DNA of 64,000 bases from Lycorma delicatula. Its lineage: Eukaryota > Arthropoda > Insecta > Hemiptera > Fulgoridae. The stretch covers positions 97,120,657 to 97,184,656 of the forward strand of contig NC_134463.1 of assembly GCF_047948215.1 (NCBI RefSeq), written 5' to 3'. A program made the position numbers and the translations under genes. Below, piece by piece: positions 46,063-57,828 of the stretch (position 1 is the stretch's first letter; every line of letters begins with the position of its first letter). The notes under the pieces were generated by a model that saw only the letters and a list, made by a program, of their open reading frames with translations, ran no database searches and had not been told where the DNA came from.

Positions 46063-46462
46063 TGCGTATGCAAAGTATGCAGATTGAAGATCATCATCCA
46101 TGACGTCATTATTTCGTATGTAAATGTAGTGAACACGCATTGTATGTAGCATTTTATAACATTAACGACTATACCAACATTAACGTTTCACATCTCATTG
46201 AATTTATATTCAATAATTTATTGACAACTGTATGCGGCTTGCTTCAGCGTCTTCTGTGGGAATAATATCTATATTGTCGCGTGTTCACGGCTCGACTAGG
46301 CTATTGAGAGACTAAATACTAAAAATGTTTACATAAATACGATTTATTATTCTAAGAACATAGGATAAATAAATAATTATAATGATAATAATAATAAAAT
46401 AATAATAATAATAATAATAACAATAATAATAATAATAATTATAATAATAATAATAATAAAAA
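45763..46462. repeat. AT-rich interval with (TA)n and (AAT)n
   Basis: (TA) of about 28 units at 46,004-46,059; (AAT)n with interruptions at 46,384-46,460. The 46,060-46,330 section is non-repetitive and not recognised. Confidence 0.7.
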
Positions 46463-47406
46463 ATCTGATATGGACACCAAATGACTTCTTTGTACGCCTA
46501 TTAAATTATATATAACATTTTTTGCTGCACTTCAACTTATTTCATTTCAAAGTGGGATACCATCCTCTAATTCTTTAACAAAGTGGACAGTTACACAACT
46601 GAATTGTGGTGGACACCATATTGCATCACATTTTGTGTGGTGTCCGTATCAGCAATCTATATTAGTTTATATATAAATTTTGTTTCACATCGCTGAAGTA
46701 GTTTCGTGGTGTAAATGAGAACGTTTCGGATCCGTAACCATGCATACATCGGTTCGAATCCGACTTTATGTAGATATATATTTCTACCCTTTTTTTTTTA
46801 TACTTTAAACATATTGATTTATTAATAATCGTGTTAACATCTGTACAAATTTTTGAATTAAATTGAAAAGTATATAAAATTCTGTTTCACTAATATCTGA
46901 TTTTTTTCATTTTTTTTATTGTTATTGAAATTAAAAAGAAACAGTTAAAAACAAAAGGAAATAAAGTCTGATTCGAACCATATTCCTTCCCTTTGAAGGA
47001 TCCAGATATTTCATTGATTAAAATTTTATTTGGTTTATACTCTGGAACCAATGAAAATAAGTACGACTTATCATGGATCGTTGAAAAGCTCTCGATGAGA
47101 TCTTATTACTGCAGTAAATAAAAAGTCCAGATTGACATTGTTTTGATTTTGGACACTTTTTGTCCAGCCTATTGCAATCAAAAGGGGAGGTGGTGCACAA
47201 CTAGATGTTACAACAGTCCTAAATCAAAAATTTCAACATCCTACGGCTAACTGTTTTTGAGTTATACGAGATCATACGTACGTAAGACATCATGCCGAAA
47301 CTAGTTAAATGGATTCAGGGATGGTCGAAATGGATATTTTCGTTGAAATCTGAAAACCGAAAATTTTTGCGATCACAGTACTTTCTTTATTTTGTACAAG
47401 GAAGTA
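46463..47406 (-). repeat. HPA element with internal rearrangement
   Basis: Reverse copy: 3' end at 46,463-46,515 (TCTGATATGGACACCA, then TTCTTTGTACGCC) and 5' end at 47,406 (ACTTCCTTGTACAAAATAAA, then ACTGTGATCGC). It is longer than the others because about 46,516-46,845 is foreign or rearranged: this part holds HPA pieces in the opposite orientation, namely a terminus TGTGGTGTCCGTATCAG at 46,636 and the ATCGGTTCGAATCCGACTTT region with its T-run at 46,752-46,800. The whole copy lies between (AAT)n and (AAC)n(AAT)n tracts. Confidence 0.8.
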
Positions 47407-47435
47407 GAAACAACAACAACAACAACAACAACAAC

Positions 47436-47515
<80 letters not shown>

Positions 47516-47516
47516 G
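47407..47516. repeat. (AAC)n(AAT)n microsatellite
   Basis: About 8 AAC units followed by about 25 AAT units directly at the 5' terminus of the HPA copy. The poly-Asn and poly-Ile frames here are artefacts of the repeat. Confidence 0.95.
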
Positions 47517-47749
47517 AATAAACTGTATTCAGGATAGTATTTCAAATAAGGTCAAGATTTATTTAAAGGTAGTTAAATTATAAAATCCAGAATACAGTCG
47601 CGTTGACTAAAGAAATTACAATGGCCGCTATATTAACTCAAGATATAAGCTATATAAGCTATATACAAGCTATATATATTGTATATATTGTATATATTGT
47701 AATATGCTATATTGTATATATACAAGCTATATAAGCTCAAGATAGACTA
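47517..47749. repeat. AT-rich with TATA-rich short tandem strings
   Basis: Repeats of AAGCTATATA and TTGTATATA at 47,643-47,735. No gene. Confidence 0.6.
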
Positions 47750-48137
47750 GTATAAAGTTCATTCAATTTCATTCTCTGCATATACCTTTGCTGTTTACAA
47801 CAGTGGAATGAATTTAATATTGTCACTATATACGTCTAATAATCACGCCGAACATAGCCTTGCGGCACTACTCACCGAATACTACACCGAATACCGAATA
47901 ATAATAATAATAAACCGAATGATCATAACTACACCGAATACTGCCTCGCCGAACTACTTACTTAATACTCGCTTAACTGAAGTATTTATATCCTCTGGAC
48001 CTGAAGAACAGAACCCTTTTAAAGCGTGAGAATTTTCGTCGTCCGCGCCCTTACATTTTTCCATGAATTCCTATTCTGACCTGGTAACCTTCTCGTCAAA
48101 TTAAATCTGTTGGTGGAGTGCCATTGACAGTATTACA
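47750..48137 (-). mobile_element. solo LTR (LTR retrotransposon), reverse
   Basis: Colinear with 59,533-59,912 and of about the same length (388 bases). In sense it begins TGTAATACTGTC at 48,137, has AATTCATGGAAAAA 68 bases on, TATAAATA at 47,990-47,983, AGTTCGGCGAGG at 47,955 and GCCGCAAGGC near 47,860, and fades at GAAATTGAATG near 47,757. Spacing of these blocks is nearly the same in both copies. No primer-binding site or coding region adjoins, so it is a solo LTR. The 73-codon frame at 47808-48029 lies within it and is not a gene. Confidence 0.7.
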
Positions 48138-48424
48138 AAAACTGATTGTTAAATGGAGTTGTTATTCTGAGAAAAGGATACGTTTTACCTCCTCTTTTCC
48201 TTCTGAACAGGATATCTCTTCTGAAATCCTTTCATTATTATTTTCTCATACTTTCTTTTAATTGGAAGGAATCCGTTACTCAGGTCCGTTATACTGGTCT
48301 TCTTACAATATATACACTCCAGAGAGAAAAACTATAAATATTGCACATAAGTCCATTCATTAGACTTTGTTGTTCACAAAGTGTTCCACAAAATTAAATG
48401 ACAAGAATATTTATCATTTATCCT
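48138..48424. other. AT-rich interval
   Basis: No gene or repeat recognised. Confidence 0.5.
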
Positions 48425-48480
48425 GCTAGACGGGAAGGGTGAGCGAAGCGAGTTCTTTCCGTCTAGCATGGGGACTCCGC
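48425..48480. repeat. terminal-hairpin fragment resembling HPB ends
   Basis: GCTAGACGG at 48,425-48,433 and CCGTCTAGC at 48,459-48,467 form a perfect nine-base stem with a GC-rich loop (GTGAGCGAAGCGAG). CTAGACGGGAA is the complement of the HPB 5' terminus TTCCCGTCTAG, so this may be the 3' terminal hairpin of an HPB subfamily. The adjacent body is not recognisable. Confidence 0.5.
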
Positions 48481-50535
48481 TATATTTATTATTTCATGCT
48501 TGTGAGAATAATACTGATAAATAACAATTAAAGCGTATTCAATTTATGAAATCGATTAGTGTACTGTAATTTTTTCAGAGCAGCGTTTGGTCAGCTGTGG
48601 ACTCGAAACTTCTTCCGTTTAATGTTTACAGTGGTTTCTTTCTTTCCAGTTAGTCAAATCTATTAATCCGCCATGTAATGGTTATAGGTTACGCTCCCCA
48701 TTACCATCTGTTCTCTTCGCTGGACCGCTCTCTAGCAGTATCCGCACAGCCCACTACCTACTCTTACTACTTAACTATTTCCTTTTATTCTCTTTTTATC
48801 TATCCTTTTTTTAGTCCTCTATTTACATATACTGTAATTTCTACTTTTCCCTAATTTATTCTTTTCTATTTTCATTTTTAACGTGTACATGGCTTCCAGG
48901 TTGGTTGCAGCAGTTGGTTTTGATTGGTACTCTTCATGGTGACGTAGTCTAGGTGATGCTTTCCAGTGTCGTCTGCCCAGTTTAGTAGAATAATAATGTG
49001 TTGTGATTCGAGGTTTGTTGTTACGGAGTTGATGCATTAGCCGGTGTCGTAATTCGGCAAACGCCCTAGCGTCCAGCTGCCTCACGTTTTTGACGACGAA
49101 TTTTTGATTTTATTAAATTATACACGGCGGCGAGATTTGAGTAGGTTAAGCCTTTCAAATCCCTCCGGCATACGTTTAAGGGAGAATGCTGTAAAAAATT
49201 CTAGCTATTTCGGTGCACAGATTAGCTGGCCAGGTATACAGGACTGTCTCCTTCGGGGATGCTGCGGCACCATATTGCCACATACCGTATAGTAGTGTGG
49301 GACTCTCTCTTGAGGGCCTATAATATGGTGCGTATGAAAGGTTTCCCCTCCTCTGACGGAAAAAAAAGACTTGTAACTTTCCTAAGTATGCGTGTTTCAG
49401 AACGGTCTGCCACCATCTAAAACATAATAGTCATAGTTGGTTACCCGTCCTTCGAGGGTAAAATATTTTGCACGGTTTTTAACGTTACCAAACCCCACGA
49501 AATGTGACCGTACTTCGTCTCACATTTGTTATTATTATTATTAACAGGGGACAATTGCAGTCTTTTGTATTGTGGGTAACATAATTTAGAGAATGGACTT
49601 GAAAATACAGCTTCTCTGTTTGGAATGAATATATATATACATTCATTTGGTATACATACTGTTACCAAAAGAGAATGGAGCAAACCACACACAATTTCCC
49701 ATACGAGAAGTAAATTGACTCTCCAAATTGAGATAAACCACTAAAGCGTCTGCTCTTGTGACTTATTTTTTGGAAACTGGAAGCGTTCCAAAGCCTCCAG
49801 GATTTAAGTGGAAACTGGAGGCGTTTAAAAATGAAGGGCAGGTCGAAAAGAATATATGCCGTATACCATCTCACATTTAAAGCTACTTTTCTCTATCACC
49901 AAAAGACATAAAGAGGCAAGAATTTTTTTTGGAGAATTTAATTTCAAAAAATGTAAGAGATTTCCGAATTTGATTTGACCAGTGGTTTAGTCACAGTAAA
50001 GTTGAATATCGGCAAAGAACATAGTCCGGTTGTTACTGCGAGCCATTAAAATAACCACTACCTTAAACGTGAAATATTCATAACAGCAATATACAGGTAC
50101 AAGGTAATAACATGTACTCTAGGTATAAAAGCTACGTTAGTGCAAAATTTTAGCTCAATCGATAGAGTAGTTTTTGTTTCAAAGAGTAACAGACTCACAA
50201 AGCCCATTAGATTTATGTATATATGAATATGTATTTATGTATATCCTATCTATATAGTTTATTTTTTCCACAACTGTTTTGATTTTTTTATGATTCTTCT
50301 GGTTTTAAATAGTTTTAAAAAGCCCATCAATTTTATTTTTAATTACTTTTTTCCCTAAAATCTCTGATATAAGAGTTATTTTGCGTAGTTATTTTACACG
50401 TAAAACCTAAAAAAAAAAGTTTCATTAGTCAGTTTATTGCTCCGTTACGAGAAGGATTGTGTTTTTGTTTTAAATAATTTATTTAAATAGTAAAAAACTA
50501 TTTAACGGGCGTCGTTTAAACGGGCGCCACCCGTT
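48481..50535. other. interval of mixed composition, no gene established
   Basis: 48,560-49,340 is somewhat GC-richer with an 88-codon reverse frame (48819-49085, basic: RRHWKASPRLRHHEEYQ) that I cannot assign. 49,120-49,320 (GGCGGCGAGATTTGAGTAGG, CCGTATAGTAGTGTGGGAC) looks like repeat sequence without a second copy. 50,100-50,210 (TATAAAAGCTACGTTAGTGC, AGCTCAATCGATAGAGTAGT) resembles a motif common in insect transposon interiors. 50,495-50,533 has ACGGGCG repeated. Confidence 0.4.
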
Positions 50536-50539
50536 TGGG

Positions 50540-51664
50540 CGCATAGATTGGATATGAATAGAGTACTTGTTCAAAACTTAAGGAGTGCCCAGCGCAGAGT
50601 CTTAATTGTATGCACTGGTGTTTTTAAAACAACCTCCTATGAGCCTACCACCGTATTGGGAAGGACTCTCCCAATCGATTTAATGGTAAAAGTTCGGGGA
50701 GTCATGTGGAGATTGCGAAGAGGCCGGGAGGCCGAGGTATTTGGGATGCGGTTTCGGGCCGGGCCAGTACCAGAAACAAATGGTGATCCAATGCACCGGA
50801 CCTAAATTTCGTTCAGTTACCCATCTCCCGCCTGCGAAAGAGGCTGCAGAGCCTCGCGATGGAAGCATGGCAGCTAGAATGGGACACCACGACTAAGGGA
50901 AGATTCCTGTACAAATTTATACGGGTGCCCTGGTGCTCACAAATCATGTTAATTTGAACCAATATCTGTTTCGGTCCGCCTGGCAGCCGATGAGGTGTGC
51001 GTCTGCGGGTAGGTCCAGTCAGAGGAACGCCTGCTGCTTGACTGTCCTGCTGTTGGGAGGGAGGGCAGAGGCCGGACCACCCTGGAACTTACAGGTCAAG
51101 GGGAAAAGTGCTCACTACTCACAAGCGGCAAGTTGATATGGCGAGAGCCCCATTGTGGACGTTCCTTGATGCGGTTGCTATGTACAACCGACATCAGTAG
51201 TTTAATTAAGGCAAAAGACTCCTACCGCACTGCTGTAGGAAGCTAACCTAGAGATATATGGCTGACCACCAGCCAATTAACGCTCCAAGCGCTTTAATAT
51301 GGTGGACAGATACTTGGTGGCATTCGGCGACGTAGTCGTGGGAGCGAATTCCTGTCTAGACGAAGTAAATTTTAATTTATGGATGTCATATATATTTTAG
51401 TAGTTGACGTGGTGCGCCTACCCATTTTAGTAAATATATGACAAGTGAGCGGTTGGGACACGTAAGCTGATGGTGTATGGCACTACGTTTAGTCCTCTCA
51501 CGCTGTTAGGTAGGCTCTAAGAGCTATGTTAGGATACTGGTCGCTAAACTGTTTCGTGGCTCAGTAGCCGTTTGTGGCACAGACATTCCGTCTTCTTTTT
51601 TACGGCGACTGAATGGGTGGTTGCGGGAGAAATGCCAAGCAAAATAAAAAAAAAAAAAAAAAAA
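50540..51664 (+). mobile_element. R1/jockey-like LINE, 3' end with poly(A) (copy 2)
   Basis: Extends further 5' than the copy at 29-30 kb: LRSAQRRVLIVCTGVFKTTS, then VLGRTLPIDLMVKVRGVMWR, LRRGREAEVFGMRFRAGPV. This is the QR--L----G-FRT-S---L-VL-G--PLDL motif that follows the polymerase domain in R1/jockey ORF2. Compared with copy 1 it has lost about 50 bases near 50,920 (the DLGRWHVSSSFLRE part), and frameshifts follow. The zinc-binding-like region survives as EVCVCG. The frame ends with AVAMYNRHQ and stop at 51,198. The 3' untranslated region of about 440 bases ends GGGAGAAATGCCAAGCAAAA with a 20-base A tail. Confidence 0.87.
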
Positions 51665-52329
51665 TTTACTAATTTACTTATACCAAGTCACTAATATCTG
51701 AGATTAAAACTTCTCTTTGAATTAATATAGTTTATTTATTTTATTTTACGTAAAATAACCGTATTATTTCTTTTAAAAAAAAATCATTTTCACATTATTT
51801 AATTTTAAAGGTTATATATTTAAATTTTTCGAGCAAATTTTTTATTAATGTTTCAAATTTTTAGTTAAAATTTAATGAAACGATAAACGCAATTAATCAT
51901 TCAAATTTTGTAACGTATAACATGATTTAAAAACAGAAATAAGTTTTTTGTTTTCTTTTTTGTGTGTTTTTTTTAAAATGAATAAAAACTGGACGAGAAA
52001 CGCATGTGTGTTAATGACTTAATCTCGATTAATCTGTTATTTATTGATTGTTTCCAATATGCACTGTTTTTCACGAGTAATTAATCTAACCGGTTGGAAA
52101 GGGTTAATATTCTAAAACAAGGAGGAAGTTAATATAATCTGCTTAGCCGTCTATCTACTGTTTTTAAACAATATGAATTAATTTTTTTTCTCATTTATTT
52201 AAATATATACGCAAATACTGTCCATTAATGATTTCAAAAAGTGAATTTTCTACATTTTTAAGAGATATTATTCTATTGTTTATTATATTCCGTAGTTGGT
52301 TTACTTGTAGTAATTAATTTTTGCATTAG

Positions 52330-52360
<31 letters not shown>

Positions 52361-52871
52361 ATTATTTTAATAATTCCTTATTTTTGTGTTTTAAAGTTTT
52401 ATATATTAAGAGGGATACGTGTTGGAATCGCTTCCTTTGTATTTTTTCACGCGTTAATTATTTGAATTGTATTTTACAGTGTGTTATATACATAATCTAA
52501 ATAGATTTGGCCTAGAGCAGGTTAGTAGTTTGCTGTTGTCTTTAATCACAACGGTACTATACCTCCTTTATTTCTTATACGGCTTTTTTTCTCGAAAGAC
52601 AAAAATACTTCCCCAGTATTTTTCTTCCCTATTATTTTTCTTGCACTTTTTTTTTTTAATTACAATTACTTATCTTTGTATCACTGGAAATATTTCTATT
52701 TAATTTATATATAGATTTCCTTCATTCGACTAGCTGTTAATATAGTTCCGTTTATTAACCCAGTAGTAGCTTACCTACCCATTTTAGATTTTATGTATAC
52801 AATTTGTAATATTTAATGATATATTTAAGATATATATTTATTTATTTTTCTGATTTCTTTGAAATAATTTA
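51665..52871. other. AT-rich interval
   Basis: No gene recognised; (TA)n at about 52,331-52,349. The 78-codon frame at 52467-52703 is T-run derived. Confidence 0.5.
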
Positions 52872-53109
52872 CAGTAATCACTCACTATTTTTGGGTTCGG
52901 TAATTCACGGTTTCACTTATTTGCTGTTGCAAAAATTTTAAAAATATTTTTTTTTAAATTACGATTTTTCAAGAACAAAATTAAAAATAAAAATTGGGTA
53001 CTTTACAGATGGTATAGTATTTTTATTTTATGCTGTAGTCTACTAATGAACTAACATTGAAGAAACAAAAACGATGAAACTTTATTGAAGTAGAAGACAC
53101 TGTCTTTTA

Positions 53110-53665
53110 AAATACTACTTGCAGTAGATAGTGCTTCTGGATAACTAGAACAGGTACAATTTTTAAATCCCATTTTAGAGCTATAATTTCTGCCACGATA
53201 GTCCTGTTACAGCTATTACAGGAAAGGATCTTCACTTTTTTCAAAAGTTATTATCTACGGCGTACTTTCAGCGGTCAATGAAAGGCGACAGATCTTTGTC
53301 ACTCATTCACTGCTGAAGAAATTACGACATCGCAGCATGTATTACCAACATAAAGGAACCGTAAATGAAATTAAAACGTCAACAATCAGTGCTTACTGTT
53401 GGAAATTACGGCCAGACTATATTTTATACTTTTTTTCTCTTATGATATAATGATGGTGACTGTTCAGCTTTGTGTCAGCAGTGTCAGACTTTGAAATTAA
53501 AGACAAAGGTTTCAATAAAATTGACATATCAAACACTTAAAAATCTTTTGCAAACAAAAAATGAACTCGTAGAATAAGATCCAGAAGAGCTGATGAATAA
53601 GCCTTTAACTATTCATGTTGAAGAGAATGATGACAACGAAATTTCATTTACGTGTACTAACTCAA
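53110..53665 (+). pseudogene. Tigger transposase C-terminal remnant
   Basis: Legible blocks in order: LLQLLQERIFTFFKSYYLRR then TF (53,206-53,265), the post-catalytic block of Tigger/Jerky-type transposases (QGVI--FK-YYLR--); SAYCWKLRPDYI at 53,388 (family CW-KLWPD); and HVEENDDNEISFTCTN at 53,618, the acidic tail. The DDE catalytic part upstream is deleted. Many stops and frame changes. Confidence 0.75.
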
Positions 53666-54025
53666 ATTACTAAATGAAATTTTCATTTTAGTTAGACAAT
53701 TAGCAACTAAAGTTTCTAAAATTGATCCTTTTTTAGAAAATCCTTGACTTTTCGTCGTCAGCTTAACATGGTATTGGCACACCACAATGAATAATTTAAA
53801 GAACTGTAGAAAAACAGGCGCAATTTATGAATTTTTTAGCAAAGAATGAGAAAGTTCTCGGGTTTTTAGTTATTTATTTTACACTTTTTTAATGTTTTAA
53901 AATAAAATTTTGGTAAGTTAGCGTTACTGAATATAATTTCAATATTTCGCAAAAAAATTTAGAGTGAAAAAGATATATATAAAATATTTATATATTATGT
54001 TTCTAGTAAGCATTTATCGCACATT

Positions 54026-54133
<108 letters not shown>

Positions 54134-54245
54134 ACAATCCAGTTGTTTATAGCTTTAGAATTAAACTTAATTTTTTGATAAGTTTCAATGTTTACCATTT
54201 CGGTATTCGCGGCACGTAACCCTCGCGAATAGTGAGGGATTACTG

Positions 54246-55397
54246 TATTACTAATACTAATACATAATTACGAGTAATTATGGGTTGTTCATTATTTCAT
54301 TGCTAATCTCCTCCAAAGTAAGTGCACTGTATTCTTACGTAACAATATGTTAACCGTACAATTTATTTTATTCTATGACTTTTTTTATAACTATATTATC
54401 TGCGTATACATTATTTTAATTTCAGTTTTTAATGAGCAATCAATCGTTCATCCGATCTCGAGTTCGGTTCGAGGTTACATTGTTTATACGCGTTTATCTT
54501 CGATATAGATTTTATAATTTCCTGAATATAATAGAGCAATATATTAGTAGTTCGCACATTATAAACTCGCTAACCATTTTCCACGGTTATTAAACAGCAG
54601 CTTTCATGAATTAAAGTTTCACAAACTAACTTTGTAATGCAGATGACTCTATATAAATGATTTTAAGAATTTTAGGTCTAGTGTAATATGATGTGTAATG
54701 TCCTAATTGTCTCACATTTGTATTGTCATATTTACTTTTATTTATTATTTATTTTTTGTCCTTTGTTAGAAATGTTTTCAATAAAAAATATTTACTTATG
54801 TATAGAATGATTCACGAGAAACGTTAACAACCTTTCAGGACATGTTCTAGTACATTCAATTTGGATTTTTATTTGAAAATCCTTACCTACCGATTGTAGG
54901 TAAGGTTATTGATTCCTACAATCCTACCGATTGTAGAATTGTAGGTTATTGATTATGTTTTTTCCGTATGTTAGGGGTGATGAGGGAAGCTTAACTCCAG
55001 AGTTTTAACATCCCCTCCCATAGATTTTTGAAAAACTCAAAAAGTTTTTGAAATGCGTTATACTCTGAATCTATGCATTTTAGAGAAAAGTTTTTCAAAC
55101 AAAAAATGTAGATGGACATTCTCCTCTACAATTAATGTCTAAAGTTATGCCGTATAATTTAAAATTGAAATACTAGGTGGCAATAAAGTTATAAAAAACC
55201 GTGTTTTTCGGGGTTTACACCGGAAAAAATTGTTTTTCGTCTGTATTGCATTTGGAAAAGTTGTTAATCTCAAAAAACAGACAACTTTTATTAAAACAAT
55301 TTTCTTGTACGACTTACCGTTTTGGAGCTGCAGCTTGTGAAAGTGTGAAAATGTTGTGAATTGGGCACGTGTTCGAAACCGGTCTAGTCGCTGAACA
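54246..55397. other. AT-rich interval; possible transposon end from 54,806
   Basis: 54,806-55,380 has the texture of a long terminal repeat of a DDE element (ATGATTCACGAGAAACGTTA, ACCTTTCAGGACATGTTCTA; later TTATAAAAAACCGTGTTTTT) but no partner arm was found. A local repeat around 54,886-54,952 duplicates CCTACCGATTGTAG. Confidence 0.35.
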
Positions 55398-56405
55398 ATG
55401 CCGATCTCCCCGGCTACAGTAACAATAGGACCGCTGCGTTGCCATTGTACCGCTATAACTTTGGAATGCTGTCATACAAGTAAGATTTTTAAAAGGCTGT
55501 TCCTCGAACGAATTATACCTACTTTAATAAATAGGGTTGTAATTCCTGACCACCAATTTTGTTTCGGTGTGGGCACTCCAGTATTGAATAGATTCATATA
55601 TTTCATATATTATAGATTCATATTATGTTTATGTCATCAGCGGTTGTTTAGAAAGGAAAGAATACTGCTCAGCGGTATTTTTGGATATCCAACAAGCTTT
55701 CGATAAGGTGTGGTTGCCTGGTCGGCTTTACAATTTTAAAATGTGCCTGCCACAACCTTATTATTTGGTATTACGCAATTATCTTGATGGACGGTTCTTA
55801 AGTTAAATATCGCGAAGAATTATCAGGGTTTTTGATACGAAATCAGGAGTTTTGTTTTGAGCCAGGTTTTGAATTCAATCTACTCTTCACCAAAAACATC
55901 ACTCTTGCGCCCTTTGCTGATAACACGGCGAGTTTGGCGACTGACGCTCAACGTAGCATCGGAGAAACCGCAATCAGAGTTAGACCTTCTCAGTGAATGG
56001 CTAGCTAAATGGAATATATATTGTTAATACTGCAAAGTTGAGTCATGTGACCTTTGCTGTAAGGATGGGTGTCTGCCCACGAGTCTGCTTAGAGGAGTTC
56101 ACATCCTTCATTTGAATCACATACTTGCTCTGTTTTATTAAAAATTTAACTTTATTGTTCTCTGTAGGTACGTTATGTTACCATTTAATTTTGTTCTTTA
56201 TTGTTAATTGTCGAATTGTGTATACTTTGTTACGCGTAGTTATATTTTTATTTGTTATACTATTTATTGTATTGTACTGTGTTTAAACCTTTATATTGTT
56301 TTCGATGCCTCCCGCTCACATCATTATTACTCTGTACAATTTACTTGTAATTTCATTATTCAGGAAACTGATTGTAAATAAAACAGTATACAAAGAAAAA
56401 ATATA
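55398..56405 (+). pseudogene. jockey-clade LINE ORF2 fragment with 3' end
   Basis: Blocks in order: KIFKRLFLERIIPTLINRVV then IPDHQFCFG (55,470-55,570, family IPDHQFGFR); SGIFGYPTSFR, equal in another frame to the AVFLDIQQAFDKVW block (about 55,670-55,705); and, frameshifted, YYLVLRNYLDGRFL, FVLSQVLNSIYSS, APFADNTASLAT (family FADDTA) and ASEKPQSELDLLSEWLAKWN. The stretch GVPQGSVLGP is deleted at about 55,850. From 56,100 comes a 3' untranslated region ending ACTGATTGTAAATAAAACAG and an A-rich tail at about 56,395-56,420. Confidence 0.8.
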
Positions 56406-57696
56406 AATAAATAAAAATTGTTTCTAAAATTAAAAAATTGGACAAAGTGCGTAAGAATGGTAAGTAGTATCAAATCAGTCAATTACTAATATCTTTCAAA
56501 TTTAATTTATATCTGCAATAATTTATAAAACATCCAAACTAAAGACAGATAGAATGAATTAAAGATTACGTATTTTATAATGATATTAGAGATTTTTAAT
56601 AGTTTTCGATTAAACTTAGATAAAAAGATAACTTCATTGAGATCAGGAATATTTTTAGATTATTGGCCTTGTAAAATAATTTGTTGACAATTAATTGACT
56701 CATCTTTATCTTTTAATTTAACAAAATGGTGTAAGTTAGTTTTGCCAGCTTCCATTTTAAACCCAAGTATATAAAATTTTCTGAGAAAACGTTTTTTTTT
56801 TGTAGATTTGTCCATTAGAGTAGTTTTCCTGATGACACTATTTGCAGCTATTGGCTTGAGGTTCGCACAATTTAAAGAATCTAATTAATATTCTTCTGTA
56901 TATATCGGATACGACAATAAAAAATCTAAAAATACTGAGATTTTCATTGGCTAAAGGGAGTCATTTAATGAATTGAGGCGGTAAAGGTATGAAAATGTAC
57001 TCTGTCAGGGAAATTTTCATACGTTTAACTTGATACTTACTTATAAGAAAGGTACGAATAAAGTTAAAACAAAGTCTCGTCGAGAGAGAAATCTCAGGAG
57101 AAAGGTAACATCACTTAGCCTTATTCTACTGGTCGGGTTGTGGAATAGGGAAAATGTAAAATATTTCCTTCGTTCACTTTTAGGTATTATCGAGAAAACT
57201 TCCTTATATTGTCTCTCTGTAGAGTGAGAATCAAGCTGTGCTACCACCAGGGCTTCTTCTTGCTCTCTGTATTCCAGCTGAGAGGCTTCTTTCGGTGTCA
57301 TTATTTTATTATTATTATTACTAATATTATTTATTTTAACTTTTAATTATCTTACCCGTTAACTATCAAATGCTATTCGTAAATTTTGTCAAGTGAAATA
57401 TGTTTTATTATTTTGTTTTTACTAGTTCATAAGATATGGTAGATTTTAGAAAAAAATATACCTCACAGTATTAAAAATTTGGATATAGGTTACCTTTCAA
57501 AAGAAAGAACAAAACGTATCTTCACATAACGAGCACAGTCAGCACTACTTTTCAGAAGTACAAAAAAGAAACACACTTAATTGCAAAAAAGTTACATTAG
57601 GAACAGAAGAAAAGAACAAAAAAATTAACACATTTTGATTTCCCGGGGAATATACGTAGAATAGCAATTTTTTTTTTTTTTTTGAAAAACAAAAGT
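56406..57696. other. AT-rich interval
   Basis: The 86-codon reverse frame at 57041-57301 (MTPKEASQLEYREQEEALVV...) and its + shadow 57030-57227 are open but have no recognised domain. No splice or promoter evidence was seen. Confidence 0.4.
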
Positions 57697-57828
57697 TAGG
57701 CATTCTTCAGAGGATGAGATGAATGATTTTTAGCGCGTGTGAAAATGCCATCCCTGACCGGGATTCGAACCCGGGACCTCCAGATGAAAGCCGAGACGAT
57801 ACCACTCCCGGAACGGAGGCCGGCAGAA
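57697..57828 (-). repeat. SINE-2 copy, reverse
   Basis: In sense: CGGCCTCCGTTCCGGGAGTG head, GGCTTTCATCTGGAGGTCCC, box B GGGTTCGAATCCCGG, GTCAGGGATGGCATTTTCAC, ending in the shared SINE tail TCATCCTCTGAAGAATGCCT and an A-run (T-run at 57,670). Its box B region is the best preserved of the family. Confidence 0.88.

Noticed and set aside
47292..47583. Proteins with long poly-Asn or poly-Ile tracts
   Set aside because: They are translations of the (AAC)n(AAT)n microsatellite.
57041..57301. Possible coding exon (reverse frame rich in Glu) or tRNA-derived repeat
   Set aside because: The part ALVVAQLDSHST recalls peptides read from tRNA-like repeats, but no box B follows and no family copies exist here; support is too weak either way.
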